The notes below the pieces were generated by a model. The model saw only the letters and a list, made by a program, of their open reading frames with translations, was not told the origin of the DNA and made no database searches. Shown here in pieces: positions 11,701 to 21,781 of a stretch of 64,000 nt of DNA. Where the stretch lies: contig CM063110.1 of NCBI GenBank assembly GCA_031841125.1, positions 20,889,626 through 20,953,625 on the forward strand, in the 5' to 3' direction. The first letter of the stretch is position 1; every line of letters begins with the position of its first letter. This DNA is from Acanthococcus lagerstroemiae. Taxonomy: Eukaryota; Arthropoda; Insecta; Hemiptera; Eriococcidae. A program made the translations under genes and the position numbers.

Positions 11701-14700
11701 GAATGTGTAGAATGTGTAAAATGCGTAGAATAGGCGTAAAATTAGTAAAATGCTGTATAACCCAAACCAAAAAGCCAAAAAAATCAGTTTTTGAAAGTTG
11801 CATTTCTTGGCTTTTTGGTTTGAGTTACACATCATTTTACTCATTTTACGCCTATTCTACACAAATTTCAAGCCATTCTACACCATTTATTTTACATGTG
11901 GAATGCTGATGTATTTGACGCCATGTATTCTACAGCACAGCGCTGATTCCAACTAATAACATAATACCCACGGATTGGACAGACTGTACAATTACAGACA
12001 ATCAATAGGAACATAAAACTAATAACACTCACTGATTGGACAGTCTGCATAATCACAGACAACCAATCAGAGTACACAACTAAATAGGTTCACCATACGG
12101 TACTACTCTCGACTATACCATACGGTACTACTCTCGACTATGACTCCAGGACCACAAGAGACCAGTCTCATTTAGGGTACTCCACTGATGATGGCATAAC
12201 AGCCGAAAGCGCTCTGGACTACAGAAGAGGAAAAAGTGAATTGGCACACTGTACAAATGGAATGTTCCAGAGATGTATAAAAGTCATTTAGATTTGTTCA
12301 GAGCTTTGTAGGCTAATTCAGATGAGTTCAGTACTCTCTGAAGCTCCACGTTAAGACATTCTCAAGCTTGTTTCAAACGTTTCTAGGCTTCCTTAATAAC
12401 TATTTTGTAGGCTAGTTAAAAATTTTCTGTGGTTCAATTAAAACTTCTTAAACATTTTTCAGATTTGTTTTAGGCTTTCGTAAATTGTCTGAAGACTTCT
12501 TTCAGACTCGCTTAGACTCTTAGCTTGGTGTAAGACTTTTTTGACTCATTCAGCCGCGTTCAAGACGAAGGTTTTTCCAAACTTGTGGCAGACTTCAGTA
12601 CTTATTTATGATTTTTTCATACATTTCTTGAGTTTTTCAAGACTTTTAGAGGCTTAAGATACTTCTGTACTTGTCCAGATCTGATGAAGACCTTTGAATT
12701 AAGTCAGGTCTTTTCTAGGCAGTAAATACGTTCAAGATTCCGTAAGGGGTTTTCAAACTTGTTTCAGACTTTCAGAGTTTCTCCAAGACTTCCCGTCGTA
12801 TTCTGTACTGATCATTTGAGAGACTTCATGATTTTTGAACTTAATGACTTCTTACGGCCTTACAAATCCGATTAAGACTATTTTCGACGTTACTAAGGCT
12901 TTTTGAAGCTCTTTTAGACTTCTCAGACTGTCACTAAGACTCTTAAAACTTTTTCCGACCTATTGAAAGCTATAGAACCCGTGGAGGGGTAGATTGATCC
13001 TCAGAGAAATATTGAGAAAATGTCATTGTATCGACCCCAAGTATTATTTCAGTTACTTCTCTTATGTCCACAGTTTTCCCCTTCAGCTCTTACATAGGTT
13101 TCAAACTCTCGGATGGGCTGGCTCTATTCTTATGAACTACGCCCATCGGTATGTCTCTCGGAAATTTGCATGTCTGATTTGCCCCTGGATCCGTCTCTAC
13201 ACAAAACATACGTGTGAACGTGGACGATTCTTGAACAAGTTTCAAAAAGATTGAAAAAGCCTTTATGAATCTTGAGAAATTTGGAGCTAGTATAGAAGTG
13301 TCTCAAAAAGTCTCAGTGACGTTTCGGGCTGTCTTGAACAAGTTAAGAAGAGTCTTTTAAAGATGGGCCAAAATATGTCTGGTAGAGTTTTCCAGAAGTC
13401 TCGAGGAGTCTTGAGCAAGTTTGAATTGAACTACGCCTTTCGGTATGTCTCCCGGAAATTGGCATGGCTGATCTGCCCCTGGACCCGTCTCAGCACAGAA
13501 CATACGTGTGTACGTGGACGATTCTTGAACAAGTTTCAAAAAGATTAAAAAGCCTTTGCGGATCTTGAAGAATTTGGAACTAGCGTAGAAGCGTCTCACA
13601 AAGTCTCAATGAAGTTTCGGGCTGTCTTGAACAAGTTCGGAAGGACCTTGAAGATGGTCCAAAATATGTCCGGTAGAGTTTCCCGGAAGTCTCGAGGAGT
13701 CTTGAGCAAGTTTGAATAGTCTTAATCTCGAAGAGTCTTGAACCCGCCTGGATGAGCGTTAAAGGGCCTAAACGCGTGTGAAACAACTCGGAAACAGTTT
13801 TTAAAATGTTTTAGCTTGTCAAAAGGAATTTTGAAGTCTCTGGAGGCCTACAAAAGTTCGTACAGTCTTGAAAAATCTTTTTCAAGTCGGTAATAGTTTA
13901 CAACGAGTCAGTCTGGAAAAATGAGAAGAAATCTTGAACATGTCTGAAAAAGTCTTGAAGAGTTGTAAATGTAGTTGAACAAGCTTTGAGTATCGTAGAG
14001 CAGTTCTCATGAGTAGATGTGTTGATAGATTTTCAACTGAACCTAGGCACTACTTAGATCTTCACGAACTTTCAGCTACTCGAGTGAAATCTAAATGTAA
14101 TATTTGGACACTGTTAAGCGTAAGGGAACCAACCGACATTTGTAAATAAATGAGTTATTAGTATCGTTGGAAAGAGCGTAAAAAGTAGAATTTTTCAAAA
14201 TTGGGCTCCCGATTCAAAAATGTGTATTCATGTTGAAAAAAAATTATCAGTAAACACTTGGCATATAGTTTCTACATGACTCTTGAACTTCGAATCACGT
14301 ATTCTCAAAAAACAGATTTTGCTGGTTGGTTCCCTTACGCTTAATAGCGTCCATTTAGTGTTATATTTAGCTCCCATTATTTGTTCATCCAAATCCTATT
14401 ACCGAACTTAGGTATAGAGTGCTCTAATGGAACACCCAATTTGATACTTCAAGTTTCAATCAAAGTATGGGGCAGGATTGAAAAGAGGGGTAGGAGCTTC
14501 AGTTCGGTTACATGATATGGGAATTACATCGTGCGAATAAAACGTTATGATATACTTTATGGTTCGCATCTAAATTAGTACCTGTCATATTGGTCCTCTA
14601 ACCCGGCTACATATTATTTTGCTCAAAGAACTCGGCGTACTCGTATTCGCCACTTCTGTCATCATTAGGTAAACAGTTTTCTATTTTAATTCCGTACTAT

Positions 14701-17700
14701 GATTCTATTTTCATTGTTGCAGTCGTTGAATTCAGATCAGCAAATTGCGGTCGTTACCGATGTTCGACAAGCTATGCGTCATGCCGCTAACGAAGTCGAA
14801 GGCAAAGAGAAAATTCTTCCTGGCTTCTGCCTGCGCAAGGTAACGATTCTCGTTTTCGGTTATTGGACAACTGTCACATCATGTGCGAATGAAACACGTT
14901 CTATTTTCTATTGATTCCAATACTACTGAAAATTTCACGTGTTCGAAACTATTGTTTCTCCGCAGGGTATTTCTCCACTGATACCAATCTTCCGAGAAGC
15001 GATGCTCAACGGCACTACCGAAGTCAAAGAACAAGGAGCGCTTGGCTTGGGCGAGGCCATTAAATTATCCAGCAAGGAGTCGTTACAAGGGAACGTGGTC
15101 GCCATAACAGGCCCACTGATCAGAGCGGTAGGCGAACGTTTCGTAGGCAATGTAAAAGCCGCCGTGATTGAAACGCTAGCCATTCTCTTAGATAAGGTGA
15201 GTGTCACGTATTTGTGAACTCTGTTCTGTTCGTGAATACGTAATCGCAAAACAAAGTAGTGTAAGACTGAGTAGCCTGCAAACTGATGTAAACACCAGTG
15301 CACTAGATTCTTTTACCTCTATACTCAGTATTATCCTCAATTAGGTTGGACTGTCGCTGAAGCAGTTTCTACCTCAACTTCAGACTACGTTCCTAAAATC
15401 GCTGATCGATTCCCATCGCCAAGTGCGGCTGAAGGCGGCTTTTGCTCTCAGTCGGCTGGTGCTTATCCACGGTAAAGCGGATCCGTTGTTCCTAGAACTG
15501 TATACAGCTGTTAAAACCACGGAAGATTCTAGTATTAAGTGAGTGTCTCAGCTCGATATCGTCTTCCGTTCGTGTGTACCTCTTACGTGTCGTAGTCTCA
15601 CAATGGCGTGACTGTTCGCAGAGAAACGATTTTGCACACGTTACGTGTCGTGATCATTCCGGCCGGAGATCGGATGTCGGATACGGTGCGACGGTCTTTA
15701 TTTATGATGCTAAGGGATATGTTGGGGCACAACGAAGATGTGATTCGATCAACAGCAGCGGCAGCTCTGGCATGTTTGATGCGATGGCTGTCTCCTGAAC
15801 AGCTTAACGTGATTCTGGCTGAACATCTTTTAGGTTGGTAACGTTAGGACTAGTGAGACAAAACACTCTGTAATGTTATCTTTTTCTACAGCTGATATTT
15901 TGAAAAGCGGTAGGTTAACATTGGCATGGTCTCGTGTCTGAATCAGTTACCCTTGTACTTTCAGGGTGTTTCACGAATTAGCCCTCCTTTTTTTCTTGAT
16001 CTATCCATCAAATCGACACGGGACGAAAAAGGTTCTTCAAATGGTTTCGTAGTTTTTGGTTTTTTAATAGGTGGAAGAATTTTATCTATCGAAAAAGAAG
16101 CTCTAGTGTATTACTAACTTCGGTATTTTTGGGGGAAAATCTGCGATAATACAGGGGCAGATCTGCTACTTCTTGATGCACCCAGATGGAGAAATGAATA
16201 AATAGCATGATAGTTTGTGAGTCACGTAGTCAGATAATGAAGAACAAATGTTTGGGGGCTGGGTTAGACCCATTTCATCTAAACCTATAACTGAGTTCAA
16301 AGAGCCTCAGTGTCACGAAGAGTTCTTTAAATGCCCTAATGAATCTTAACTTGTTGAAAGGAGTGTTACACAGGCTCCGAAGAGTCGGAAACAAGCTTCA
16401 AAGAGCGTGAAACAAGTTTAGAAAAAGCAAGTTTTGAAACGTCTAGGGAATCTTGAATAAATTTTGTAAGAACCTTATACAAGTTTTCAAGGGTTTTGAA
16501 TGAGTTCTGTATAGTCTTGAAAATCGTAAAAAGTCTTGATCGAGTTTTAAGAATCTGCATCCAGTCTGAAAGAGCCGGATAAACTAGTATTAAATAGTCT
16601 TCAAGAGTCTTGAATCAGATTCAGAGAATTTTATAATGTCTTAACATGTCTAAGAATTTCATGTGAGTATCAAGCAATGGACTTACAGTGTCTTAAACGA
16701 GTCTTGAAGCATCTAAAGAGTCTTGAACAAGCCTTGAACGTCTGAGGAATCTTGAACAAATTTTGTAAGAACCTTGGACAAGTTTTCAAGGGTTTTGAAT
16801 GAGTTTTGACAGAGTCTTAAACGAGTTTCGACCGAGTCTTAAATGAGTTTCGAAGCATCTAAAGAGTCTTGAACAAGCCTTGAAACGTCTTAAGGAATCT
16901 TGAACAAATTTGATAAGAACCTTAGACAAGTTCTCAAGGGTTTTGAAAGAGTCTTGACAGAGTCTTAAACGAGTTTTGAAGCATCTAAAGAGTCTTGAAA
17001 ACAAGCCTTGAAACGTCTAAGGAATCTTGAAGAAATTCTATAAGAACCTTAGACAAGTTTTCAAGGGTTCTGAATGAGTCTTGTAGAGGCTTGAACATTT
17101 CAAAACGTATTGATCGAGTTTCATGACTTCATTCAGTCTGAAAGAGTCGCAGAAACGACTATTAAACAGTCTTGAGGGTCTTAAATAATGTTCGAAGAAC
17201 TTTATATGGAGTCGTAATTTCTTTAAACAATCGTCAACAAATTAGTCAAGAGTTACAAACTCGTTTATAAGTCCTGAACAACTAATGGATAAGTCTTAAA
17301 AAATCCAGATCATGTGTTGAGAATCCTTATTCGAGTCGCTCAAACTGATTGAGAGTCGCTTCAACGAGTTTTGAGCTGTTTTAGAGTCACGTTTAGAAGG
17401 GGTTTCACGTCTTAAGAGTATTGAACTTGCCTGGAAAAACCTTGAAGAATCTAACAGTGGCGGATTAAGGGGGGGAGGAGTCCTCCCCAATTGAAAAAAA
17501 AGGAACCTTAAGAAAAGGAAAATAAGAAAAAGAAAGAAAGAGGGAAACAAAGAAAAAAAATTTTTATGATGCGACACTTCTCTTTTCCATTTTATTATAT
17601 TAAGGAAGTCCGTGAAACGTTTGAAAGAGAGGGCAAAAAATGTTATGCATTGTTTTCTAAGTTTCCCCCTCCAAACTTATTCCCTAAATCGGCCCCTGAT

Positions 17701-19341
17701 CTAAACGTCTAGATGATTCTTAAGAGCTAGCCTAGAACTGCTCTATTTCGAAAGGAAAAATGGAACAGTGTTGGATTGAACATTGTAAAAACTCTCAATA
17801 TTGTTACCCATTGAGGATCTCATGAGTTGGATAGATTTTCGAATGATAAATTCATTTCCAAGATCAATAAGTACATAAGTAGAATAAAAAAAGTGGCTGT
17901 ACAAATACTGATTGTAATCTTCGCTCACTGTTCTCTCAGTTACTATCTAGAGGGTAAAAAAATTTAATTTCCAGGCGGGAACGAGAAGGTAAAATCTCGT
18001 CTCTGTTCACAAGTATGTTTCATAATTGTAACTGTACTGATTGTACTCGTTGCAGTGGACGACACGACCATCGATGCAACCTTAAAGCATGGTCGAAGTA
18101 CCGCGTTATTCGTGGGCCTGAAAGAAAACGCCAGCTACATATACACGGGCATTTATGTCGAGAAAATTAACCGCACTCTGATCTCGCATTTGCAGTCGCC
18201 CAAGGTAACCTCAGAACGCAATAATGATCGCTTTCGTCGAAAATGAACAATGCCCGTTCTCATCGATACGTGATGACCGGATGACATGTGTTACAGATTC
18301 CCGTCGTGCTGAATGGTATTCGAGGTTGCGGGTATTTGTTTTTGCATTTGCTGCAGACGCAGCAGCCTATTCCATCTACAGTTTTAACTCCCTTTGCAAG
18401 GGTGAGCACCTTAAGTTTCGCGTATGTTTCTTGAATTTCAAGTCGGCGTTCTTGAAACCGTGTGTGATTCATATTTGCTTTTTTGATGGCAGTCGATCAA
18501 TCATATTAACAACGACGTGAAACAATTATTGGCTAGAGTGTGTTCGTTCTTGGCACGCTCCACCGCCGAATTGTCGGCCGACTTCCTGAAAGCAATTGTA
18601 CCCATGTTGGTGAACGGCACCAAAGAAAAGAATACTTTCGTAAAGGCGAATTGCGAATTCGCGTTGATTGCTGTGCTCAAGCTGCGTGAAGGAGACGCCG
18701 TCCATCAGGTAATATTGAGGAACTATAGGAAGGGATGTGTTCATAATGCGGTTCTGATTGGGATTCTTGTTTTCCGACGGACCTCTAATAGGCTTGGGTG
18801 AAAAATGGGAAGGTTCATCTGTAAACGAGAAGAAGTGTTTTCAGATATTAATTTGATAGCTATGTGCTATGTTCAGTTTAAGATTTCCCTATTTCTATAA
18901 ATACCAGTACTTAAGGTTTCGTAACTGACCTAATGAAATTTTAAGTTAGTGGTTAGCGAATAAATAATAGTATCTAGAGTGGTTCGTAACAGTCGTCAGT
19001 CACTTCTAGCTCAGTTACGTGGAACGGGTTGTTCACAAAACGAATTTTGAATTTTTGCCGTCAAATGAGTTATCACATGCTGATGAAAAGAAATGGCGAA
19101 TGGTACAAATAGTATCTTGTTCTATGGCAGCAGCGTTCGTAGTTCGTATGATCGTTTATTTGTACATTCAAGTAGCAACATTATTACTTGTGACTTCTTC
19201 TTTCTTCAGGAATGTATGGATGTACTAGACGCCGGAGCCAAAGAATCACTGAACGATGTGGTTACTAAAGTATTGAAGCGGTTGGCGAGCACCCAGTACG
19301 AAGGTAAAGAAGAGGACTTGGACGATACTCTGCTAAATTAA
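5717..19341 (+). CDS. GCN1: GCN1, eIF2-alpha kinase activator (C-terminal 1,100 residues; 5' part outside window)
   Basis: GCN1 is a giant HEAT-repeat protein that binds ribosomes and activates the kinase GCN2 on amino-acid starvation or ribosome collision. Exons: 5717-6006, 7184-7379, 7472-7611, 8298-8446, 8521-8632, 8804-9019, 9213-9415, 10127-10250, 10425-10655, 10748-11017, 14723-14839, 14966-15196, 15345-15538, 15622-15833, 15892-15909, 18056-18204, 18297-18401, 18493-18708, 19210-19341. They sum to 3,305 nt and every junction keeps frame. Diagnostic stretches match animal GCN1: [80 protein letters not shown] and [16 protein letters not shown]. The stop follows DDTLLN, like the human C-terminus. 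The fragment covers the end of the eEF3-like region and the region that in yeast contacts the GCN2 RWD domain. I saw no canonical AATAAA in the first 300 bases after the stop. Confidence 0.97.
6120..7070. other. GC-rich block inside a GCN1 intron, unidentified, with short tandem repeats
   Basis: This intron segment is much richer in G and C than its surroundings, with C runs near 6,509. Three related units of about 55-60 bp around 6,880-7,020 each carry CCCTGATTCCCG or a close form. Open frames here do not resemble a known protein. The composition suggests an inserted element, but I see no RT, integrase or terminal repeats. Confidence 0.35.
9416..10126. other. GCN1 intron with a short GC-richer patch
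   Basis: This 711-bp intron has no recognisable gene. About 9,730-9,950 is richer in G and C than the flanks and may be part of a mobile element, but nothing diagnostic is visible. Confidence 0.3.
11578..12266 (+). mobile_element. Non-autonomous Penelope-derived element with terminal inverted repeats
   Basis: The ends 11578-11609 and 12234-12266 are inverted copies of each other with only a few mismatches. Inside are two tandem units of about 65 bp (about 11,953-12,080) and a perfect 25-bp duplication (12,092-12,141). The stretch from about 11,995 to 12,260 is clearly homologous, in reverse orientation, to 55,265-55,490. There it overlaps the last codons of a GIY-YIG Penelope-like ORF. That relationship makes this a deletion derivative of that family; inverted terminal repeats are known in Penelope-like elements. 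Confidence 0.65.
11725..11860. repeat. Long hairpin: 54-bp inverted repeat, 28-bp loop
   Basis: Positions 11725-11778 and 11807-11860 are reverse complements with about four mismatches in 54. The arms include GCCTATTCTAC and CAAACCAAAAAGCCAA. The hairpin lies within the Penelope-derived element. Confidence 0.85.
12280..12960. repeat. Degenerate AGACTT/AAGACTTTC word satellite
   Basis: Short words such as AGACTT, TTCAGACTT and GACTTCT recur irregularly with much divergence and no strict period. It looks like decayed simple-sequence DNA and is probably the reverse complement of the AGTCTTGA family. Confidence 0.55.
13135..13726. repeat. Tandem duplication, two units of about 296 bp
   Basis: Unit 1 (about 13,135-13,430) and unit 2 (about 13,431-13,726) align along their whole length with roughly 10-12% differences by eye. 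Both contain CGTGGACGATTCTTGAAC and CGAGGAGTCTTGAGCAAG. Both also keep a short open frame containing VSRK, but neither resembles a known protein. Confidence 0.8.
14105..14353. mobile_element. 249-bp MITE with terminal inverted repeats, copy 1
   Basis: The element starts TGGACACTGTTAAGCG and ends with the inverted form CGCTTAATAGCGTCCA. The inner part matches a second copy at 30,416-30,669 in the opposite orientation, about 80% identical by eye. It has no coding capacity. The superfamily is not clear from the termini. Confidence 0.8.
15892..15909 (+). other. GCN1: 18-bp GCN1 microexon
   Basis: The upstream exon ends one base into a codon at 15833 with a GT donor. An acceptor ends at 15891 and a donor starts at 15910. 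Including the 18 bases gives HLLADILKSVDD, which restores the LLAD found at the same place in vertebrate GCN1. Skipping it also keeps frame. Confidence 0.8.
16260..17450. repeat. AGTCTTGA satellite with ~130-bp higher-order units
   Basis: This GCN1 intron segment is made of GAGTCTTGAA-like words. Four longer related units share GGAATCTTGAA, GTAAGAACCTT or TAAGAACCTT, and CAAGGGTTTTGAA. They start near 16,437, 16,738, 16,880 and 17,006, so the simple repeat has itself been amplified in larger blocks. Confidence 0.7.
17455..17698. mobile_element. hAT-like MITE, about 244 bp
   Basis: The left end CAGTGGCGGATTAAGG is inverted at the right end (CCTAAATCGGCCCCTG) with a few mismatches. The flanks show ATCTAAC on the left and ATCTAAAC on the right, compatible with a decayed 8-bp hAT target duplication. 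The inside is A/G-rich and non-coding. Confidence 0.6.
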
Positions 19342-21781
19342 TGGTTTCGTTGTCAGTTACCTTGAGTTGTGCTCACTATCACCATTCCGAGCCACGGATT
19401 GTGAGACGTAAGTCCTGCTTCTTACGAATCTTGAATATTTCAATCAGCACTGGATAATAACGATGTCGCCGTTAGCTTAATTTTTTTATCTAATTTTTTA
19501 ATTCTTCTTTCTGTTTTGCATTTATAAGGTTTGAAAATCTGATTTTAATGCTGGAAGGATAAATTATTGTTTCGAATGTGTTTTTTTTTATTTTCGCGAT
19601 TCCGCATCATTCTCCAGAAACCCGAAAATATATGATTTTGCCCCTGGTCATAGGAACAAGATATGAATCATGAATGGACGTTGCGAGCCACGAGGAGCCA
19701 TGCTAGGCTAGTCGCTATTCAGGCACCTGTTCTCGACTTGAACAGCTCTTGCGTTCTGGTATCAGTGCCGTGTTCACACGAAGTATAAGGAGTGGGGGTA
19801 TGAGAATCGTTATAATATTAATAGATTACGGTTCATTTTCGTATCCTTTTAGTCCAAACCATTACGGTCCTTTCACATGACTCACGAGTAAAAAAGTCGT
19901 AAAAGGGAAACGAGTTTGGTGTCTTGTAGTATTGCCTACGTAATGAGAGGAAGTTTCACAAATAACTTGATGATGATGATGATGAGATTGGCATGTTCAT
20001 CGCCGAGTTCAAGCAGTCGTGAGCTCATAATTTCCTTAATTTTTGTGAACGCCTGTCAGTTATTAACAGTCTTGCTTTTGTCCCTCCAGTATGGGTTAAA
20101 ACATAAACGAATGCAGTGGTGTGCCCAGAAATTTTCGAAGAAGCGGGGCAACCGACGAAGAAGTATGAACAGCAGGGTATTCGCGAACGGAAAATGTTTG
20201 AAATTCCACAACCTTGCTCGTCTTTCTCTTTTGGTATGGTGCGTATGGCGATGCACACATGCCAAAGTGACGCCGCCCCCACCTCCGGAAACTACCCTTT
20301 CGAGTACCGCATCAGTGGACAGAGGGATCCCTATTGGTATGCTTTCGAATGAATGTGTAAACTGTGAGAAAACCGGATTGCATATTGACAGTTTTGCCTT
20401 TGAGAAACTCGTAGCGCACTGTAATGACAGTTCATGAAGAAATCCCTGCACAGCTATCCTGTTTTCCGTCGGGCCTCATCTTATTCTCTACCTACAGTCA
20501 ACAAGATGATGATTAGAAGAAGATGGATTCACGGGGAAAAAGTATGTAGAATCGTCATGAATTCATTCAAATTATGAAGATCGAGTATCTTGTCCGAAAT
20601 ACAAAATGTGAAACTGTAAATTTGAAGATTAATTTCAAAATGGTAAGGATAATGAGTAGAATAATTATTATGTAAATTTACATAGATCCATGAATGAAAC
20701 GTTTTAATCTCTCTATTGAAACTTCCCCTCCATTTCATATTGCCTATCTGAAGTCTACATAAGTAAAAAACTGCTTTCGCGTTGACTTATTCCAGGGGCC
20801 CCAACCAGTATTCCCCCATTACAATTTCCTTGCCAGTCCGCGGGTGCTCTTGTGTGATTTGAAAAGTTGGATGGAATCTAGAATCACAGCCTCGCAGCAA
20901 TCACAGCACTCCATCACTGCATGCAACAGCAGCATGAACACGAACGTCACTCGAGTGCAGGATACTGGATGATAGGATGATGTGTAGCAAACCAACAAAA
21001 AAAAAATCCCGCTCGTTTTTTCGTGCTCAAGTTTTCGTGTGTGTGTGTCAACAGCTACTACGTCACTATGCGGTCGGCGGTCCGAATTTTCAATTTTGCC
21101 TGGATTCGTTATCATTACGTTTGTTTGAAAAAGAATTTCGGTTCTTTCATCAAAAATATTCAAACGGAAACTTCCAAACTTTTCTAATGTTTTCCCGCTG
21201 CTGTTTTCTAAGTTCCATGCTTTTGATTTTTGAATTACTAACTGAATAATTTCGTTCGAACACTGCTTGCGCCTTCTTATCTAGAATATTCGTGCAACTT
21301 TTATACCGTAATCTAGTCTAGTAAAAACGTAAGTAGTATGATATAGCTGTGAACTATATGATATGTTTGTTTCCTATGGAAATGGGATATTTATCTGTAC
21401 TTCATCTTGGATGTAACCTGAAATGGAAGTGTTGATTTTCATCTGTCACAGTCAACCACATTAGTTTTCAGTTTCTAAAATACGTACTGGTTAACCCAAT
21501 TGAATTTCCATCGTAAGAGTAACTCTACTCTCTGTTTAAATTCAGCTTGATTCTTTGCATAACATCCTCGAGTTTCTTGTACTTCAGTGCCGTACTTTTG
21601 AACAACTGCTAAATGTGTTCTTGTATAGAACTTTCACTTCACACCCACTTATTCCCCTCAATTTCATCTTAGTTTTTCTTTAAATTTGTACACTTACGTA
21701 CTGATCGTGTATGTCATCTCACAACTCAAAATATCAGTGATGCTGCATTTTCACGTTGAATGTCATTTTTTTGTTTTCAGA
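19342..21781. other. Intergenic gap between GCN1 and SMPD4
   Basis: No convincing gene was found in these 2.4 kb. There is a short GAT microsatellite at about 19,971-19,986. Around 20,110-20,440 several open frames overlap on both strands, but none looks like a protein family. A start ATGTGTGCCCAG-like context near 20,120 resembles a decayed TIR element at most. The SMPD4 promoter and probably its first short exon should lie here. Confidence 0.5.

Larger units (their letters stand above)
11018..14722. other. Large GCN1 intron filled with repeats and small elements
   Basis: This 3.7-kb intron holds a Penelope-derived element (11,578-12,266), degenerate GACTTTC/AGACTT words (about 12,270-12,960), a two-unit tandem duplication (13,135-13,726), more AGTCTTGA words to about 14,000, and a 249-bp TIR element (14,105-14,353). 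No exon was found between ALNAVTK and SLNSDQQ, and the frame joins directly across the intron. Confidence 0.6.

Noticed and set aside
13130..13548. Short frames sharing VSRK...FLNKFQKD
   Set aside because: They follow directly from a DNA tandem duplication; nothing shows selection on the protein.
19916..20437. 173-codon open frame in the GCN1-SMPD4 gap
   Set aside because: Low-complexity Met and Ser runs, long overlapping frames on the other strand, and no family motif; it looks like chance in a slightly GC-richer patch.
20056..20451. 131-codon minus-strand frame opposite the 20-kb open frame
   Set aside because: No recognisable domain; it overlaps another random frame and has no splice or context support.
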